Source of the DNA: Methylomicrobium lacus_A
GTDB taxonomy: Bacteria > Pseudomonadota > Gammaproteobacteria > Methylococcales > Methylomonadaceae
Direction of reading: 5' to 3'
NCBI RefSeq assembly: GCF_041897535.1
Contig: NZ_CP169217.1
Coordinates: 1,488,001-1,552,000 of the forward strand
Length of the DNA: 64,000 nucleotides
Shown one piece after another: positions 1 to 8,423 of this stretch. Position numbers and translations under genes: made by a program. The first letter of the stretch is position 1. Every line of letters begins with the position of its first letter. A model generated the notes under the pieces. That model was not told the DNA's origin. It searched no databases and saw nothing but the letters and a program-made list of their open reading frames with translations.

Positions 1-194
1 CGCCACTGTTTTGCGTTTTGGTTGGACGCATTTTTTTTCCCGGCGTCCAGGTGATGGCTAACTTGTGTTGCGTATACGTCCGCCAAAGACCAGCGCAGGG
101 CGATATTGGCCAGGATGAGCAATGCCAGAATCGCAGGCAGGTACAAAAGGGCCTGTAACGCAGGCATCGAGCCGAAATGGCGGGCAAGGGTCAT
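1..194 (-). CDS. Partial membrane-anchored protein of EPS locus (C-terminus beyond window)
   Basis: The ATG (complement of 192-194) overlaps the TGA of the upstream cpsB-like gene as ATGA, so translation is probably coupled. The 64 visible residues begin MTLARHFGSMPALQALLYLP. They carry one hydrophobic stretch at about residues 13-40, then a polar Lys/Asn/Gln-rich stretch, and the frame stays open to the window edge. I do not recognise the family from this fragment. A signal-anchored or multi-pass membrane protein of polysaccharide assembly is the natural guess from context only. Confidence 0.6.
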   Translation of the reverse strand, partial: MTLARHFGSMPALQALLYLPAILALLILANIALRWSLADVYATQVSHHLDAGKKNASNQNAKQW

Positions 195-904
195 GACAAC
201 ATCGCCTCGGCATTTCCACTGAACAGAGCATGTACCTTATCAGCGCCGATGATAGGCAATAACATACCATATGCGGCTTTCAGGGTTGGCCGGCGCCTAT
301 GCATATTATGGGCATCGGTCGCAATCAAGGTGGCCATGTCATTGCGGATGAAAAAATGCGCCACTTTTTGCGGGATTTCGCCGAACAATCCGGTCACCGA
401 ATCCGCGGTGATTTGCAGCAGACAGCCTTTATTGACAAAGGGGGCGATTTTTTCCGGCTGGCGCATAACGCTCTGGTTGCGCTCCGGATGGGCAATGACC
501 GGAAGTATATCGCGCCCGATCAGCCAGTCGATCAGTTTGTCCGCGCCGATCGGGATCTGGTCGTGTGGGAACTCCAACAATATCAGCCGCATGCCCTGCC
601 AACGGCCGAGAAAAGGAATTTTTCCTTGATTAATCATGTTAGGCAACTCGGCGCACACCCTGACTTCGGCCGCCATGCCGACCTGCAACGGGATATTCTC
701 GGTCGCCAATTGTTCCTGGAATGCTTCGAATGTTCCCCGAATATTATCTATGTCGTTGTCGTAACACCCCGGTTGGATATGCGGGGTGAGCACACAGCGG
801 CTTGTTCCTTGTTCAACCGCAAAACGCGCCATCTCCAGCGATTGCTCCATGGTTTTGGGGCCGTCGTCGATGCCGGGTAACATGTGGCAGTGCAGATCGA
901 TCAT
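191..904 (-). CDS. CpsB/CapC-type PHP-domain protein-tyrosine phosphatase
   Basis: 237 residues, the usual size for the CpsB/CapC/YwqE family. These manganese-dependent PHP enzymes dephosphorylate the tyrosine cluster of Wzc/CpsD-type kinases and so tune EPS chain length or export. Metal ligands are visible: HCH at residues 5-7, DD at 13-14, H42 (TPHIQPG), H139 (VIAHPER) and DAH at 197-199. The ATG start at 904 gives MIDLHCH directly, leaving no N-terminal extension. Its substrate is probably the tyrosine-rich tail of the kinase encoded at 2115-4397, from which it is separated by a repeat-bounded toxin-antitoxin relic. Confidence 0.9.
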   Translation of the reverse strand: MIDLHCHMLPGIDDGPKTMEQSLEMARFAVEQGTSRCVLTPHIQPGCYDNDIDNIRGTFEAFQEQLATENIPLQVGMAAEVRVCAELPNMINQGKIPFLGRWQGMRLILLEFPHDQIPIGADKLIDWLIGRDILPVIAHPERNQSVMRQPEKIAPFVNKGCLLQITADSVTGLFGEIPQKVAHFFIRNDMATLIATDAHNMHRRRPTLKAAYGMLLPIIGADKVHALFSGNAEAMLS

Positions 905-1028
905 GGGTTAGGTTTTAATTGTCCGGTGGATAAATTTATCGGGTACATGTTATTTTTCTCGCTTCCAAACTCCGGCTTTACTGCTATCAAGTTAGGGTAG
1001 AAAATCTTTATAAAATCCCCCTTAGTCC

Positions 1029-1165
1029 CATACCCTTATACACAAGTCCGTCATTCCGGCATGGATTGCCGGAATCCAGGCTACAGGGACGTGTCGAACT
1101 TACCATCCATGGCCCTGAATACCCGCTTCCCGGCGGGTATGACGACAATTGTGTATAACGGTATG
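1029..1165. repeat. Dispersed MITE-like repeat, copy A
   Basis: About 137 bp with imperfect ends CATACCCTTATACACAA and TTGTGTATAACGGTATG, which are inverted relative to each other. It encloses two REP-like palindromes (a GTCATTCCGGC...GCCGGAATCC arm and an ACCCGC...GCGGGT arm). It is an inverted copy of the element at 1931-2065. It sits in a run of C-rich sequence (CCCCCTTAG) that resumes after it as TTAGCCCCCC. The rest of the 905-1232 gap shows no gene. Confidence 0.8.
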
Positions 1166-1232
1166 CCTTAGCCCCCCTTTTTCAAAGGGGGAAGGGCATC
1201 GCTTCCCTTTTTACAATTGGCCTATGAGAAGT

Positions 1233-1396
1233 TCACTTCTCGAGTTCGGCGGCAATGACTTTAGCGAATTCCGTGAAATCATCGAGGTGCTGGCTAGCAA
1301 TCGCATGCACGATAATCCAATCGATGGCCTCATAGTTATGCACGGCAATATTCCGAAAAAGGATTCCAGTTTTTGTTCGATTACTTCCCGATCCAA
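1233..1396 (-). pseudogene. hepT: HepT (HEPN) toxin remnant, internally deleted and frameshifted
   Basis: A TTG start inside the end of mntA gives MDREVIEQKLES, a typical HepT N-terminus. The frame then changes and continues as RNIAVHNYEAIDWIIVHA and on to ELEK-stop at 1233, a typical HepT C-terminus holding the HEPN catalytic motif RN-x3-H. A normal HepT is about 135-145 residues; here only about 12 N-terminal and 40 C-terminal residues remain, so roughly 80-90 residues are lost from the middle and the junction is out of frame. The toxin should therefore be dead. The partner gene mntA directly upstream is intact. Confidence 0.8.
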
Positions 1397-1803
1397 GCTT
1401 TTCTCCTATCGGCCAGGATTCGGTTGCGATAAGGCATAAAATCTGCTTGCTCGAAAAGATGTTTGCGGATCAGATCACCGTAACGGGTATCGTTACCGAT
1501 AAGCCTTTTGCCGTGCCGAAGAATCTGCCCCAGAAGCGGCTCACCGACGAACTGCAGATCCACCAAGTCGATAGGTCGGCCGGTGGCTGCCGCCAAATCG
1601 CCGATCAACTGCATTTTTTCGGCGGCGTCGAGCGGGTGCCCCGCATCCACCGCCACGTCAAGATCACTCTCTGCGCGTGCAGTGCCGGACGCCAACGAAC
1701 CGAACAAAATGGCTAGCCTAACCCCCTCCTGTTTGGCAAGGACGGCCTGGAGGGCTTGCTTGAGCTCCAAGCTCTGCGATGCCTGACGCAACTTATTATT
1801 CAT
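1381..1803 (-). CDS. mntA: MntA-type nucleotidyltransferase antitoxin
   Basis: 140 residues. The minimal nucleotidyltransferase signature is clear: ILFGSLASGTARAESDLDVA (about residues 33-52), GS followed by the DxD of pol-beta-like transferases. MntA proteins AMPylate a tyrosine of the HEPN toxin HepT and so neutralise it. The partner at 1233-1396 is broken, which leaves this as an orphan antitoxin. The module lies between two inverted copies of a dispersed repeat and interrupts an EPS gene cluster, suggesting an acquired cassette. Confidence 0.85.
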   Translation of the reverse strand: MNNKLRQASQSLELKQALQAVLAKQEGVRLAILFGSLASGTARAESDLDVAVDAGHPLDAAEKMQLIGDLAAATGRPIDLVDLQFVGEPLLGQILRHGKRLIGNDTRYGDLIRKHLFEQADFMPYRNRILADRRKAWIGK

Positions 1804-1930
1804 GTTATCTTAATGACGATATGGTGTTTCAGTCGGATTCTACATTTTCCATGCAGGGAAATCATTATTATCCATGCCCTATATGACATTAACATCGTAT
1901 CCGCAGCTTCAATACAAGGGCAATCGCGCT

Positions 1931-2065
1931 CATCGTTATACACCAGTGTCGTCATACCCGCCGGGAAGCGGGTATCCAGGGCCAGGGATGGCAAGTCCGA
2001 TACGTCCCTGTAGCCTGGATTCCGGCAATCCCTGCCGGAATGACGAAGTTGTGTATAAAGGTATG
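1931..2065. repeat. Dispersed MITE-like repeat, copy B (inverted relative to copy A)
   Basis: About 135 bp, close to the reverse complement of 1029-1165: the same GTCATACCCGCCGGGAAGCG arm, the GCCTGGATTCCGGCAATCC arm and the TTGTGTATAAAGGTATG end. By eye roughly 90% of positions agree. Together the copies bracket mntA/hepT. No gene is seen elsewhere in the 1804-2114 gap, which ends in a short CCCTTCTCCCTCCGGGAGAG palindrome. Confidence 0.8.
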
Positions 2066-2114
2066 CCCTTCTCCCTCCGGGAGAGGGTGCTAACCAACCA
2101 TCAAAACTGCAGCA

Positions 2115-4397
2115 TCAAGAGGTGCCGGTCTCATCGGCGCCATACGCCGTTTGGTAATAGTAATAACCGCTGTATTCGCCGCGTCCATAACGCTTGCTCT
2201 TTTCGACATCCATTTGGGTCAGCACGACACCCGCCAACGGCGCGCCAAACCGTTCGAGCGTTCTGAGTCCGTCCTTTACCGCCTTTATCGATGTCGAATC
2301 GGCTTTGATCGCATAGATGACCGAGCGCACGTGTTGCGCCAGCCATTGCGCATCGCTGACCGCATGTACCGGCGGCGAGTCGATCAGAATCAGGCTGTAG
2401 CGTTTTTCCAGTTCATCCAATAATTCGGCAAACGACCTGGAAGCCAAGAGCTCCAGGGGATTAGGCGGCGGCATACCGGCCGGCAACACATCCAACGCCA
2501 ATCCCGGCACGGAGTGTAAGCACTCATCCAGCTTGGCATGGAGCGCCAACGCATGCGTAAGACCTGGCGCTCTGGGAGGCAGTTGAAAGCGCTTTGCCAA
2601 CTGCGGTTTGCGCAAATCGGCTTCAATCAGCAAGACCCGTTTGTCGCCATTATCCAGTTGCGCAAGCGATTGAGCCAAATTCATCGACAGCGTGGACTTA
2701 CCTTCCCCCGGAAATGATGATGTGATCATCCAGATGTTATGCGGGCTATCCAACGCGGACAACACCAACCCCGTCCTTACCGTGCGCACGGCTTCGGCAA
2801 ACACACCGCGCGGTTCATGCACAACTATTTGCCCCAATTCTTCCGGTTTGTTGCGCAGGCGGTCGAGCAACGGAATCGCGCCGAGGAACGGCTGGCCAAG
2901 TTTTCTTTCGATATCGTCCGGCGATTTGAAGGTCGAATCCAGAAAGTCCAGCAGGAGGGCGATCAGCACGCCCAGAAACAGCATCCCCACAAAGGTCAAT
3001 GCCACAATCAGCTTCTTCTTGGGCTTGACCGGATCGATCGGAATGCTGGCCTTATCGATAAAACGGATATTGGCCGAGCCGAGTTCGGCGGCTTCATTCG
3101 CTTCCTTGAAACGGTCGATAAAGGTCTCGTACAGCTTCTTGTTGGAGTCCACTTCGCGCTGCAATTCGCTCAAGCGGCCTTGCTTGCTGCCAATTTTCTG
3201 CACCTGCGCCTTGTTGTTTTCTATGCTGGAGAGAATCGCTTGCTCATTGGCCCTGGTGATTTCATAACGGCTCTTGATGCTGGATACGATACTCGCCAGT
3301 TGTTTTTCGAGCAGCGCGCGAATGGCCTCGTGCTCGGAGCGAACGGCCACCATCGCCGGGTGTTCCGGCCCATAGCGTTCGGCGAAATCCGATTCCTTGC
3401 CGGCCAGTTCGGCTTCCTTGTTCTTTAGATCCTGGATCACCCGATCCTGCAGGACTTCGGGAATTTGATCGATCCGATTGCCCGCCTTGATTTTGTTATA
3501 GGTGCTCTCCGCTTCGATACGCGCCTGGCGCACAGTAGCGAGGGTTTCGGTATTTTTTTCTATTTCCTTGGCGCTCAACGTCAGCACGCCCTCCAAATCG
3601 ACCAGATGCTCCTTGGCCAGATAGGCCTGCAAGCGGTTTTCGGATTCGGTCAGTTTGTCCTTTAACGTTTGCAAACGGTCGGAAAGCCATTCCGCGGATT
3701 TGCGTGTCGCCTCCATGCGCGCTTCCAGGCCGCTTTCGATGAAAGCCTCGCCGAGCGTATTCACCACATCGCGCGCCAGCTTCGGGTCCTTGGCGTCGAA
3801 GCTGACGTCGACCAACTGCGTTTTTGGGCGCGGTTTCACGGTCAGCCGTTCAAGAAACTCCTTAAGCAACTGCTCCTCGGCCTTTAACGCCTCATCGGCC
3901 TCGGCGCTATCCGGTTTGCCCGGAGCCAGGGCAGGCAGCATCGCCAGCCATTCCTGCCAAAACGGCGGACTCTCGTCTTCCGGCTTCTCCTCGTTGAATT
4001 CGGGATGGATGGCAAGTTTCATGCGTTGGATGACTTTGCGCGCCAAATCGGGGGATTTGATAATTTCAAACTGGGTTTGAAAATATTCGGCACGGCTCGT
4101 ATCCATCGAATAAACGTCTTCGATCGAAAGCAAACTGGCCTGCTTGCTCTCCACCAGCAGCGTTGCGGAGGACCGATAGACCGGCTTCATCGTAAAAACG
4201 AAAAGCCCCGCCAGTACCGTCGCCACCAAAGCCAACAGCACTATCCGCCATTGGTATTGACGCACGACGTTCCAATAATGGCGCAGATCTATGCTGTCTT
4301 CTTCAAGAAAATCTTCATCCTGCGAGAATCTATCCATTCTCAAGCTTTGCTCAGGCATGGCGGTGCGCGCTGTCGCTCTCAGTTTTAAATCATTCAT
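2115..4397 (-). CDS. Wzc/EpsB-like polysaccharide co-polymerase with C-terminal tyrosine autokinase
   Basis: 760 residues. An N-terminal Wzz domain has a first membrane helix at about 52-69 and a periplasmic region with long coiled coils (about 190-430, GNVR type). A second helix lies at about 463-490, followed by a cytoplasmic BY-kinase. Kinase motifs: Walker A SSFPGEGKST, Walker A' LLIEADLRKP, Walker B LILIDSPP. The extreme C-terminus has the tyrosine cluster YGRGEYSGYYYYQTAYG, the autophosphorylation tail. It works with the export protein encoded just upstream; the two genes overlap by one base (TGATG). CpsB, downstream past the toxin relic, is the expected phosphatase. Confidence 0.95.
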   Translation of the reverse strand: MNDLKLRATARTAMPEQSLRMDRFSQDEDFLEEDSIDLRHYWNVVRQYQWRIVLLALVATVLAGLFVFTMKPVYRSSATLLVESKQASLLSIEDVYSMDTSRAEYFQTQFEIIKSPDLARKVIQRMKLAIHPEFNEEKPEDESPPFWQEWLAMLPALAPGKPDSAEADEALKAEEQLLKEFLERLTVKPRPKTQLVDVSFDAKDPKLARDVVNTLGEAFIESGLEARMEATRKSAEWLSDRLQTLKDKLTESENRLQAYLAKEHLVDLEGVLTLSAKEIEKNTETLATVRQARIEAESTYNKIKAGNRIDQIPEVLQDRVIQDLKNKEAELAGKESDFAERYGPEHPAMVAVRSEHEAIRALLEKQLASIVSSIKSRYEITRANEQAILSSIENNKAQVQKIGSKQGRLSELQREVDSNKKLYETFIDRFKEANEAAELGSANIRFIDKASIPIDPVKPKKKLIVALTFVGMLFLGVLIALLLDFLDSTFKSPDDIERKLGQPFLGAIPLLDRLRNKPEELGQIVVHEPRGVFAEAVRTVRTGLVLSALDSPHNIWMITSSFPGEGKSTLSMNLAQSLAQLDNGDKRVLLIEADLRKPQLAKRFQLPPRAPGLTHALALHAKLDECLHSVPGLALDVLPAGMPPPNPLELLASRSFAELLDELEKRYSLILIDSPPVHAVSDAQWLAQHVRSVIYAIKADSTSIKAVKDGLRTLERFGAPLAGVVLTQMDVEKSKRYGRGEYSGYYYYQTAYGADETGTS

Positions 4398-4945
4398 CAG
4401 AAAAAGCTCTCCTCGACGATCACGATGTCGCCCGGAGCGATAGGCGCATCCAACTCGACTTCGATGCCCTGGCGTTTCACGTCTTTTTCCCGTTCGAGCT
4501 GAACGCTGGATTGCGAAGCGCGCTCGGTAAAACCGCCGGCTATCGAGATGGCTTTTTGCACGGTCAGCCCCGGCATATAGGGAAACGCCCCCGGTTTATT
4601 GACTTCGCCGTTTACGAAAAACTCGCGATACTCCAGAACCGACACGTTGACATGCGGATCTTTCAGATAGCGTCCGCTGAGGCCTTGCGTGATTTTGTCC
4701 TTGAGTTTGCCCACCGTTAAGCCCTTCACGTTCATTTCACCCAGAAAAGGGAAGATGATGGTGCCGGCGTCGGTCAACTTGGCCTCCAAGGTCAGATCGG
4801 GCTCGCGAAACACCGTAATCACGATTTTGTCGCCCGCGCCCAGCTCGTAGTTGGACATTAATCCGTTTTCAACAGGCGTCTCCTCAGCCGCATTCGCGAC
4901 AGCCGATAGGAGTAACGCAAAATATAAAAATAAAATTTTGTTCAT
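4397..4945 (-). CDS. Wza/EpsA-type polysaccharide export protein (SLBB domain)
   Basis: 182 residues with a signal peptide ending ...AVANA at about residue 19. The Poly_export domain follows (YELGAGDKIVITVFREPDLT, about 34-110), then one SLBB domain (VNGEVNKPGAFPYMPGLTVQ, about 112-175). There is no lipobox cysteine, so it is a short non-lipidated member rather than a full-length Wza. It forms or gates the outer-membrane exit route for the EPS. It lies 16 bp downstream of the beta-barrel gene and overlaps the kinase gene by one base, so the three are one operon. Confidence 0.92.
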   Translation of the reverse strand: MNKILFLYFALLLSAVANAAEETPVENGLMSNYELGAGDKIVITVFREPDLTLEAKLTDAGTIIFPFLGEMNVKGLTVGKLKDKITQGLSGRYLKDPHVNVSVLEYREFFVNGEVNKPGAFPYMPGLTVQKAISIAGGFTERASQSSVQLEREKDVKRQGIEVELDAPIAPGDIVIVEESFF

Positions 4946-4961
4946 GAATGTTTTTGTCGCT

Positions 4962-6260
4962 TCAATACCATGAAGTCCAAGGGGTTCTGGCGTCGTCGGA
5001 AATGCGCGGGTTGCCGGTGATATAAAGCATCACCACATTTTGATTAAAATCGTACCTCGCGTCCTCCGACTTTAGGCTCCTGTAGCTGTAATTGATGCCG
5101 ATGCCCAGCCAGCGCCGAAGGCCATAGTTCAAGTCGACGCCAAAAGACGTATAATCATCCTGCCGTTTGATCCCCAGGTTGTCCGCGTTTTCGCGCGAAC
5201 CGAACAGTTGGGTCTTTACGCGCGGAGTCCAGTCGTGCGTCCAGTCCACCCGATAGCGATCCGATGCACGCAAGTTGTCACTCGCAACCGATGGGCTCAC
5301 GTCGCGAGCGATGCTCAAGTTCAAACGCGAATAAGTCAAAGGAGACCAACTGGCGGAAAGATCCCATGTCACATCGTCATATTTCTCGGATTTTGAGTTG
5401 TCGAACTCCTGCCGCAAATACCCGACCCGCGCACCGACTTGGGTCTTGGCCGAGTACCGCCAGGTGCCGCCGAACAGAAAACGCTGTTTCAGGCTATCAA
5501 AACCCGACACAGCGCCCTGTCTGTGCTTGATCAATTGATTTTCAACCTGTGCCTGCAAAGTGGTCTTTGGCGCTACCCGGAAATAAAAGCCGGGCGTCAC
5601 CTCAAACAGTGTTCTATCCTGTCTCGCCGTAAACTCGCGGTTATTTTGGAACGTATAGTCCTGGGCATTGAACTGCAACTCCAGATTGCCTTTGGCTTCG
5701 GCCCTGCCGTAACGATAGCTCGCATCGACGCTATGCAGATGGTATTGATCGGGTCCGGACCGCCCTGTTGCGCTAAGCGCATCGATTCCGTTCTGCCCTG
5801 TTGGAACGGGCAGCCCTGTGGGACTTATCAAATCTCTTCCCAGGAAAACCCCTCTCTGGTAATGGCTATCCAGATAACCCAGATTCACATCCAGCCGATT
5901 GCGGCTGGTAAACTCAATATGCGAAGTTCCTCCCACGAAATGATCGATATAGTCGTCTTGCGGGCTGTTATGGTACTGGGAGCTTTGCAGGGTATAAGTC
6001 ACGGCGTAGCGGTTCAATTGCCTTTCCAGCGCAAGCTGCCCTCCCGCGTGAAATTGCGTCAGCAAGGAGTCTCTTTGGAATCTATTCTGCTGAAATATGT
6101 TGTCATTATAGGATTCCGCCGCTTCGAAAATCGGCGCGAATTCAAAGGGTCCGGCCGGAATGATGACCGGATCTTTCCTGATATCCAGTTCTTCCGCGGC
6201 CCATGTCGGGCTACAACAAAGCAGCAAGCTCCAGGCGAACTTGCGATGACTAATGCGCAT
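4962..6260 (-). CDS. Outer-membrane beta-barrel protein of EPS locus
   Basis: 432 residues with a signal peptide ending in ...SPTWA. The mature part is a run of alternating hydrophobic/polar strands rich in Tyr, Arg, Asp and Gln, for example RRWLGIGINYSYRSLKSEDA near the C-terminus. The last residue is aromatic (TPWTSWY), as in outer-membrane barrels. Barrels of this BBP2/EpsL type are common next to Wza-Wzc genes in methylotroph EPS clusters. The start overlaps the end of the upstream wzy-like gene by 11 bp. The specific role, secretion pore or accessory to the export protein, is an inference. Confidence 0.8.
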   Translation of the reverse strand: MRISHRKFAWSLLLCCSPTWAAEELDIRKDPVIIPAGPFEFAPIFEAAESYNDNIFQQNRFQRDSLLTQFHAGGQLALERQLNRYAVTYTLQSSQYHNSPQDDYIDHFVGGTSHIEFTSRNRLDVNLGYLDSHYQRGVFLGRDLISPTGLPVPTGQNGIDALSATGRSGPDQYHLHSVDASYRYGRAEAKGNLELQFNAQDYTFQNNREFTARQDRTLFEVTPGFYFRVAPKTTLQAQVENQLIKHRQGAVSGFDSLKQRFLFGGTWRYSAKTQVGARVGYLRQEFDNSKSEKYDDVTWDLSASWSPLTYSRLNLSIARDVSPSVASDNLRASDRYRVDWTHDWTPRVKTQLFGSRENADNLGIKRQDDYTSFGVDLNYGLRRWLGIGINYSYRSLKSEDARYDFNQNVVMLYITGNPRISDDARTPWTSWY

Positions 6261-7725
6261 ACTCTTCGAGTGAGTTTACAGGACGATGGCTAAGGGCTTG
6301 CCGGGCAACCTGCGGCAACACCAGCAACGTCAAAAACAACAGGATGTTGGCGGGTATCTGTAAATTGAAATCCACCGTGGAATGGATCAGCAGGCTGACC
6401 GTGCCCATGATCGACGCAAAGCCTATGCCGCTCAGCAATCTTGAGTCGTTGCTCCGCAAAAGCTTCCAAGCATTCACCAAGCCGAGCATCACCAAACCCG
6501 CCAGCGGAATACAGCCGACAAGCCCCAGCTCGACCAAAATTTGAAGATAATCATTGTGGGCATAATCGTAAAAACCGCCGGTAAACTGGCTGTATTTGGG
6601 GAAAACATAAGCGAACGTGCCCGCCCCTGTTCCGGCCAGCCAAAAATCGGGAATCATCCGCATTACCGATTGCGCGACTTCATCCCGGGTTTCATGGTCG
6701 ATGCCGGTGCTTTCGATTCTGTCCACGACTTTGCTCAGATCAAACCATGTGCCCAATAAAGCAATATCCACCGCGACAATACTGAGTATGATCACAACAA
6801 ACCCAGTACGGCGAAACTGCCGGGTCGATAAAAAGGCAATCGCCGAAGTAATCAACAGCGCATTAAAAAAGCCCGCATTACCCATTCGGGAATGGGTCAG
6901 CAATAGCCCTATCACCATCACGACCAACAGGCCGCGTAAGATGGCAATCGGGCTCAACAAGGTTTGCAGGATATAGGTCAGAATTCCGCGCCAATGCCGG
7001 CGAACCTGGCCCGATCCTTTGCGCGAACCCAACAGCAAGCCGATGCCGATTGGCAACGTCATTTCCAGATAGCCGGCCAAATGATTCCGGTTCACGAAGG
7101 TACCGGTCGCATTGCCAATATAAGCGTCTTTTGGCACTAAAAACAAATATTCCATGCCGGTTAATGTCATCATGCTGCCATAAAACGCTTGAAACACGCC
7201 TGTCAAAACCAGCATGTAGCAAAATTGGACCAGCCGCTTCCGGCTATTGATCAATGCATGCATCAACACAACCATCGCCAAACACCCCAAGGTGAGCATG
7301 GCTCTATCGAGGGTTTTTCCGGGCTCCAATGAAATGGGAAAGGCGTTCTCTGCATGACCGGGCTCTAAAACGTTCAGCGCCGAGGTATAAATTTCCAGCG
7401 TAGCCGGAGAGAGAATTTCCATCCAGCCGGCCGGCAGTTCAACTGCCCCCTGGAACCCCATCCAAAAAGCGGCAAAGATTAACAGAAAGCTATCCCAATG
7501 GACAGGCTGTCTCTGTTTTTTTGCCGGCTCCATCAGGGCTCTGTGCCATTGCACAAGCAAATATCCGGCCAGCAGAACCATGGCTACCGCCGACAAGGCC
7601 AGAAATGCCCACCCCCGGTTACCGCCCAAGGGCAAAGGGGATACGACAAATACCCCTAAAAAACCTACATAAATGGAACGTTCCAGCCAGCGAAAAAATC
7701 CTGATAACGACGAGAATCCATTCAT
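6250..7725 (-). CDS. Wzy/O-antigen-ligase family polysaccharide polymerase
   Basis: About 491 residues with ten or more predicted membrane helices. The Wzy_C signature region is present: NRNHLAGYLEMTLPIG in mid-protein and, in the large periplasmic loop, GTGAGTFAYVFPKYSQ followed by YAHNDYLQILVELGLVG. Family members join lipid-linked repeat units or transfer polymer to lipid A. Next to a Wzc-type kinase and a WcaJ-type initiator, polymerisation of EPS repeat units is the likely role. I start at the ATG at 7725 (MNGFSSLSGFF); a TTG two codons upstream is the alternative. Confidence 0.88.
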   Translation of the reverse strand: MNGFSSLSGFFRWLERSIYVGFLGVFVVSPLPLGGNRGWAFLALSAVAMVLLAGYLLVQWHRALMEPAKKQRQPVHWDSFLLIFAAFWMGFQGAVELPAGWMEILSPATLEIYTSALNVLEPGHAENAFPISLEPGKTLDRAMLTLGCLAMVVLMHALINSRKRLVQFCYMLVLTGVFQAFYGSMMTLTGMEYLFLVPKDAYIGNATGTFVNRNHLAGYLEMTLPIGIGLLLGSRKGSGQVRRHWRGILTYILQTLLSPIAILRGLLVVMVIGLLLTHSRMGNAGFFNALLITSAIAFLSTRQFRRTGFVVIILSIVAVDIALLGTWFDLSKVVDRIESTGIDHETRDEVAQSVMRMIPDFWLAGTGAGTFAYVFPKYSQFTGGFYDYAHNDYLQILVELGLVGCIPLAGLVMLGLVNAWKLLRSNDSRLLSGIGFASIMGTVSLLIHSTVDFNLQIPANILLFLTLLVLPQVARQALSHRPVNSLEEYAH

Positions 7726-7783
7726 CTGCAATTAAGTCTGTATTCTTTCAAAATGCGTATTCAATTTAAAATCGTGTTTCCTC

Positions 7784-7883
7784 GTTCCCACACGCTGCGT
7801 GGGAATGCAGCCACGACGCGCTCGCTTCGCGAGACGGGACGCCGGCGCGTCCGCTCTGGATTCCCACGTGGCACGTGGGAACC
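7784..7883. repeat. Palindromic GTTCCCACG...CGTGGGAA extragenic repeat
   Basis: Two palindromes (GTTCCCACACGCTGCGTGGGAA and TTCCCACGTGGCACGTGGGAA) flank a GC-rich middle containing GACGCGCTCGCTTCGCGAGA. The same family appears, interrupted by a MITE, at 13117-13369. It lies between the wzy-like gene and a small secreted-protein gene in the EPS locus. Confidence 0.7.
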
Positions 7884-7931
7884 AGAAAAATAAATTCAGA
7901 CGGAGCTTGCCTTAACCAAACCCACTAATGG

Positions 7932-8213
7932 CTAGCAAGGAGAAACGTTTCCCCGGCAGTGACCGGGATTTCCGTCATCACCGTGGCCGCCGCCATGATC
8001 GTCGTCACCGCCATTACCTTTGCCGTTGCCACCGCCATTACCGTTGCCGCCGCCATTGCCACGACGGGCATCAGCGGCATTAGTTACTTTCTCTATAGCG
8101 TTTTTCAAGCCCTTACCGCCCTCACCTGCATCCCTTCCTCGTTCTGCAAATGCCTGACCGCTAGCCATCAAAATAAACAGCACCGAAATCGAAACTATCG
8201 TCTTCTTCGTCAT
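7932..8213 (-). CDS. Small secreted Gly/Asn/Asp-rich protein
   Basis: 93 residues. A clear signal peptide (about 1-23, ending ASGQAFA) is followed by a short charged helical segment (GKGLKNAIEKVTNAADARRG). The tail from about residue 52 is almost entirely Gly, Asn, Asp, Lys and His (GGGNGNGGGNGKGNGG, then DDDHGGGHGDD) and ends with two cysteines (GHCRGNVSPC). The tail is encoded by degenerate 9-base units, so it could expand or contract. No family is recognised. The location inside the EPS operon and the secretion signal suggest an extracellular matrix or cell-surface role, which is inference. Confidence 0.65.
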   Translation of the reverse strand: MTKKTIVSISVLFILMASGQAFAERGRDAGEGGKGLKNAIEKVTNAADARRGNGGGNGNGGGNGKGNGGDDDHGGGHGDDGNPGHCRGNVSPC

Positions 8214-8423
8214 AGGTTATATCCAAAAATGTTATGCCTAGACCCGCGCTTGACTGCAGCGCAAGGCGTATAAAGGCACCAACATAAACTAAGCTTCCAG
8301 GCGATTTGTCTTGGCAAGAGCTTGCGAGAACTCTTCCGGCGTTATCCAAAGCGTCAAGTTATTTTATTTTCTGTCCATGAATCAATAACGAGGAAAGCCG
8401 CAGCCGATAGAAAAACAACTTTC

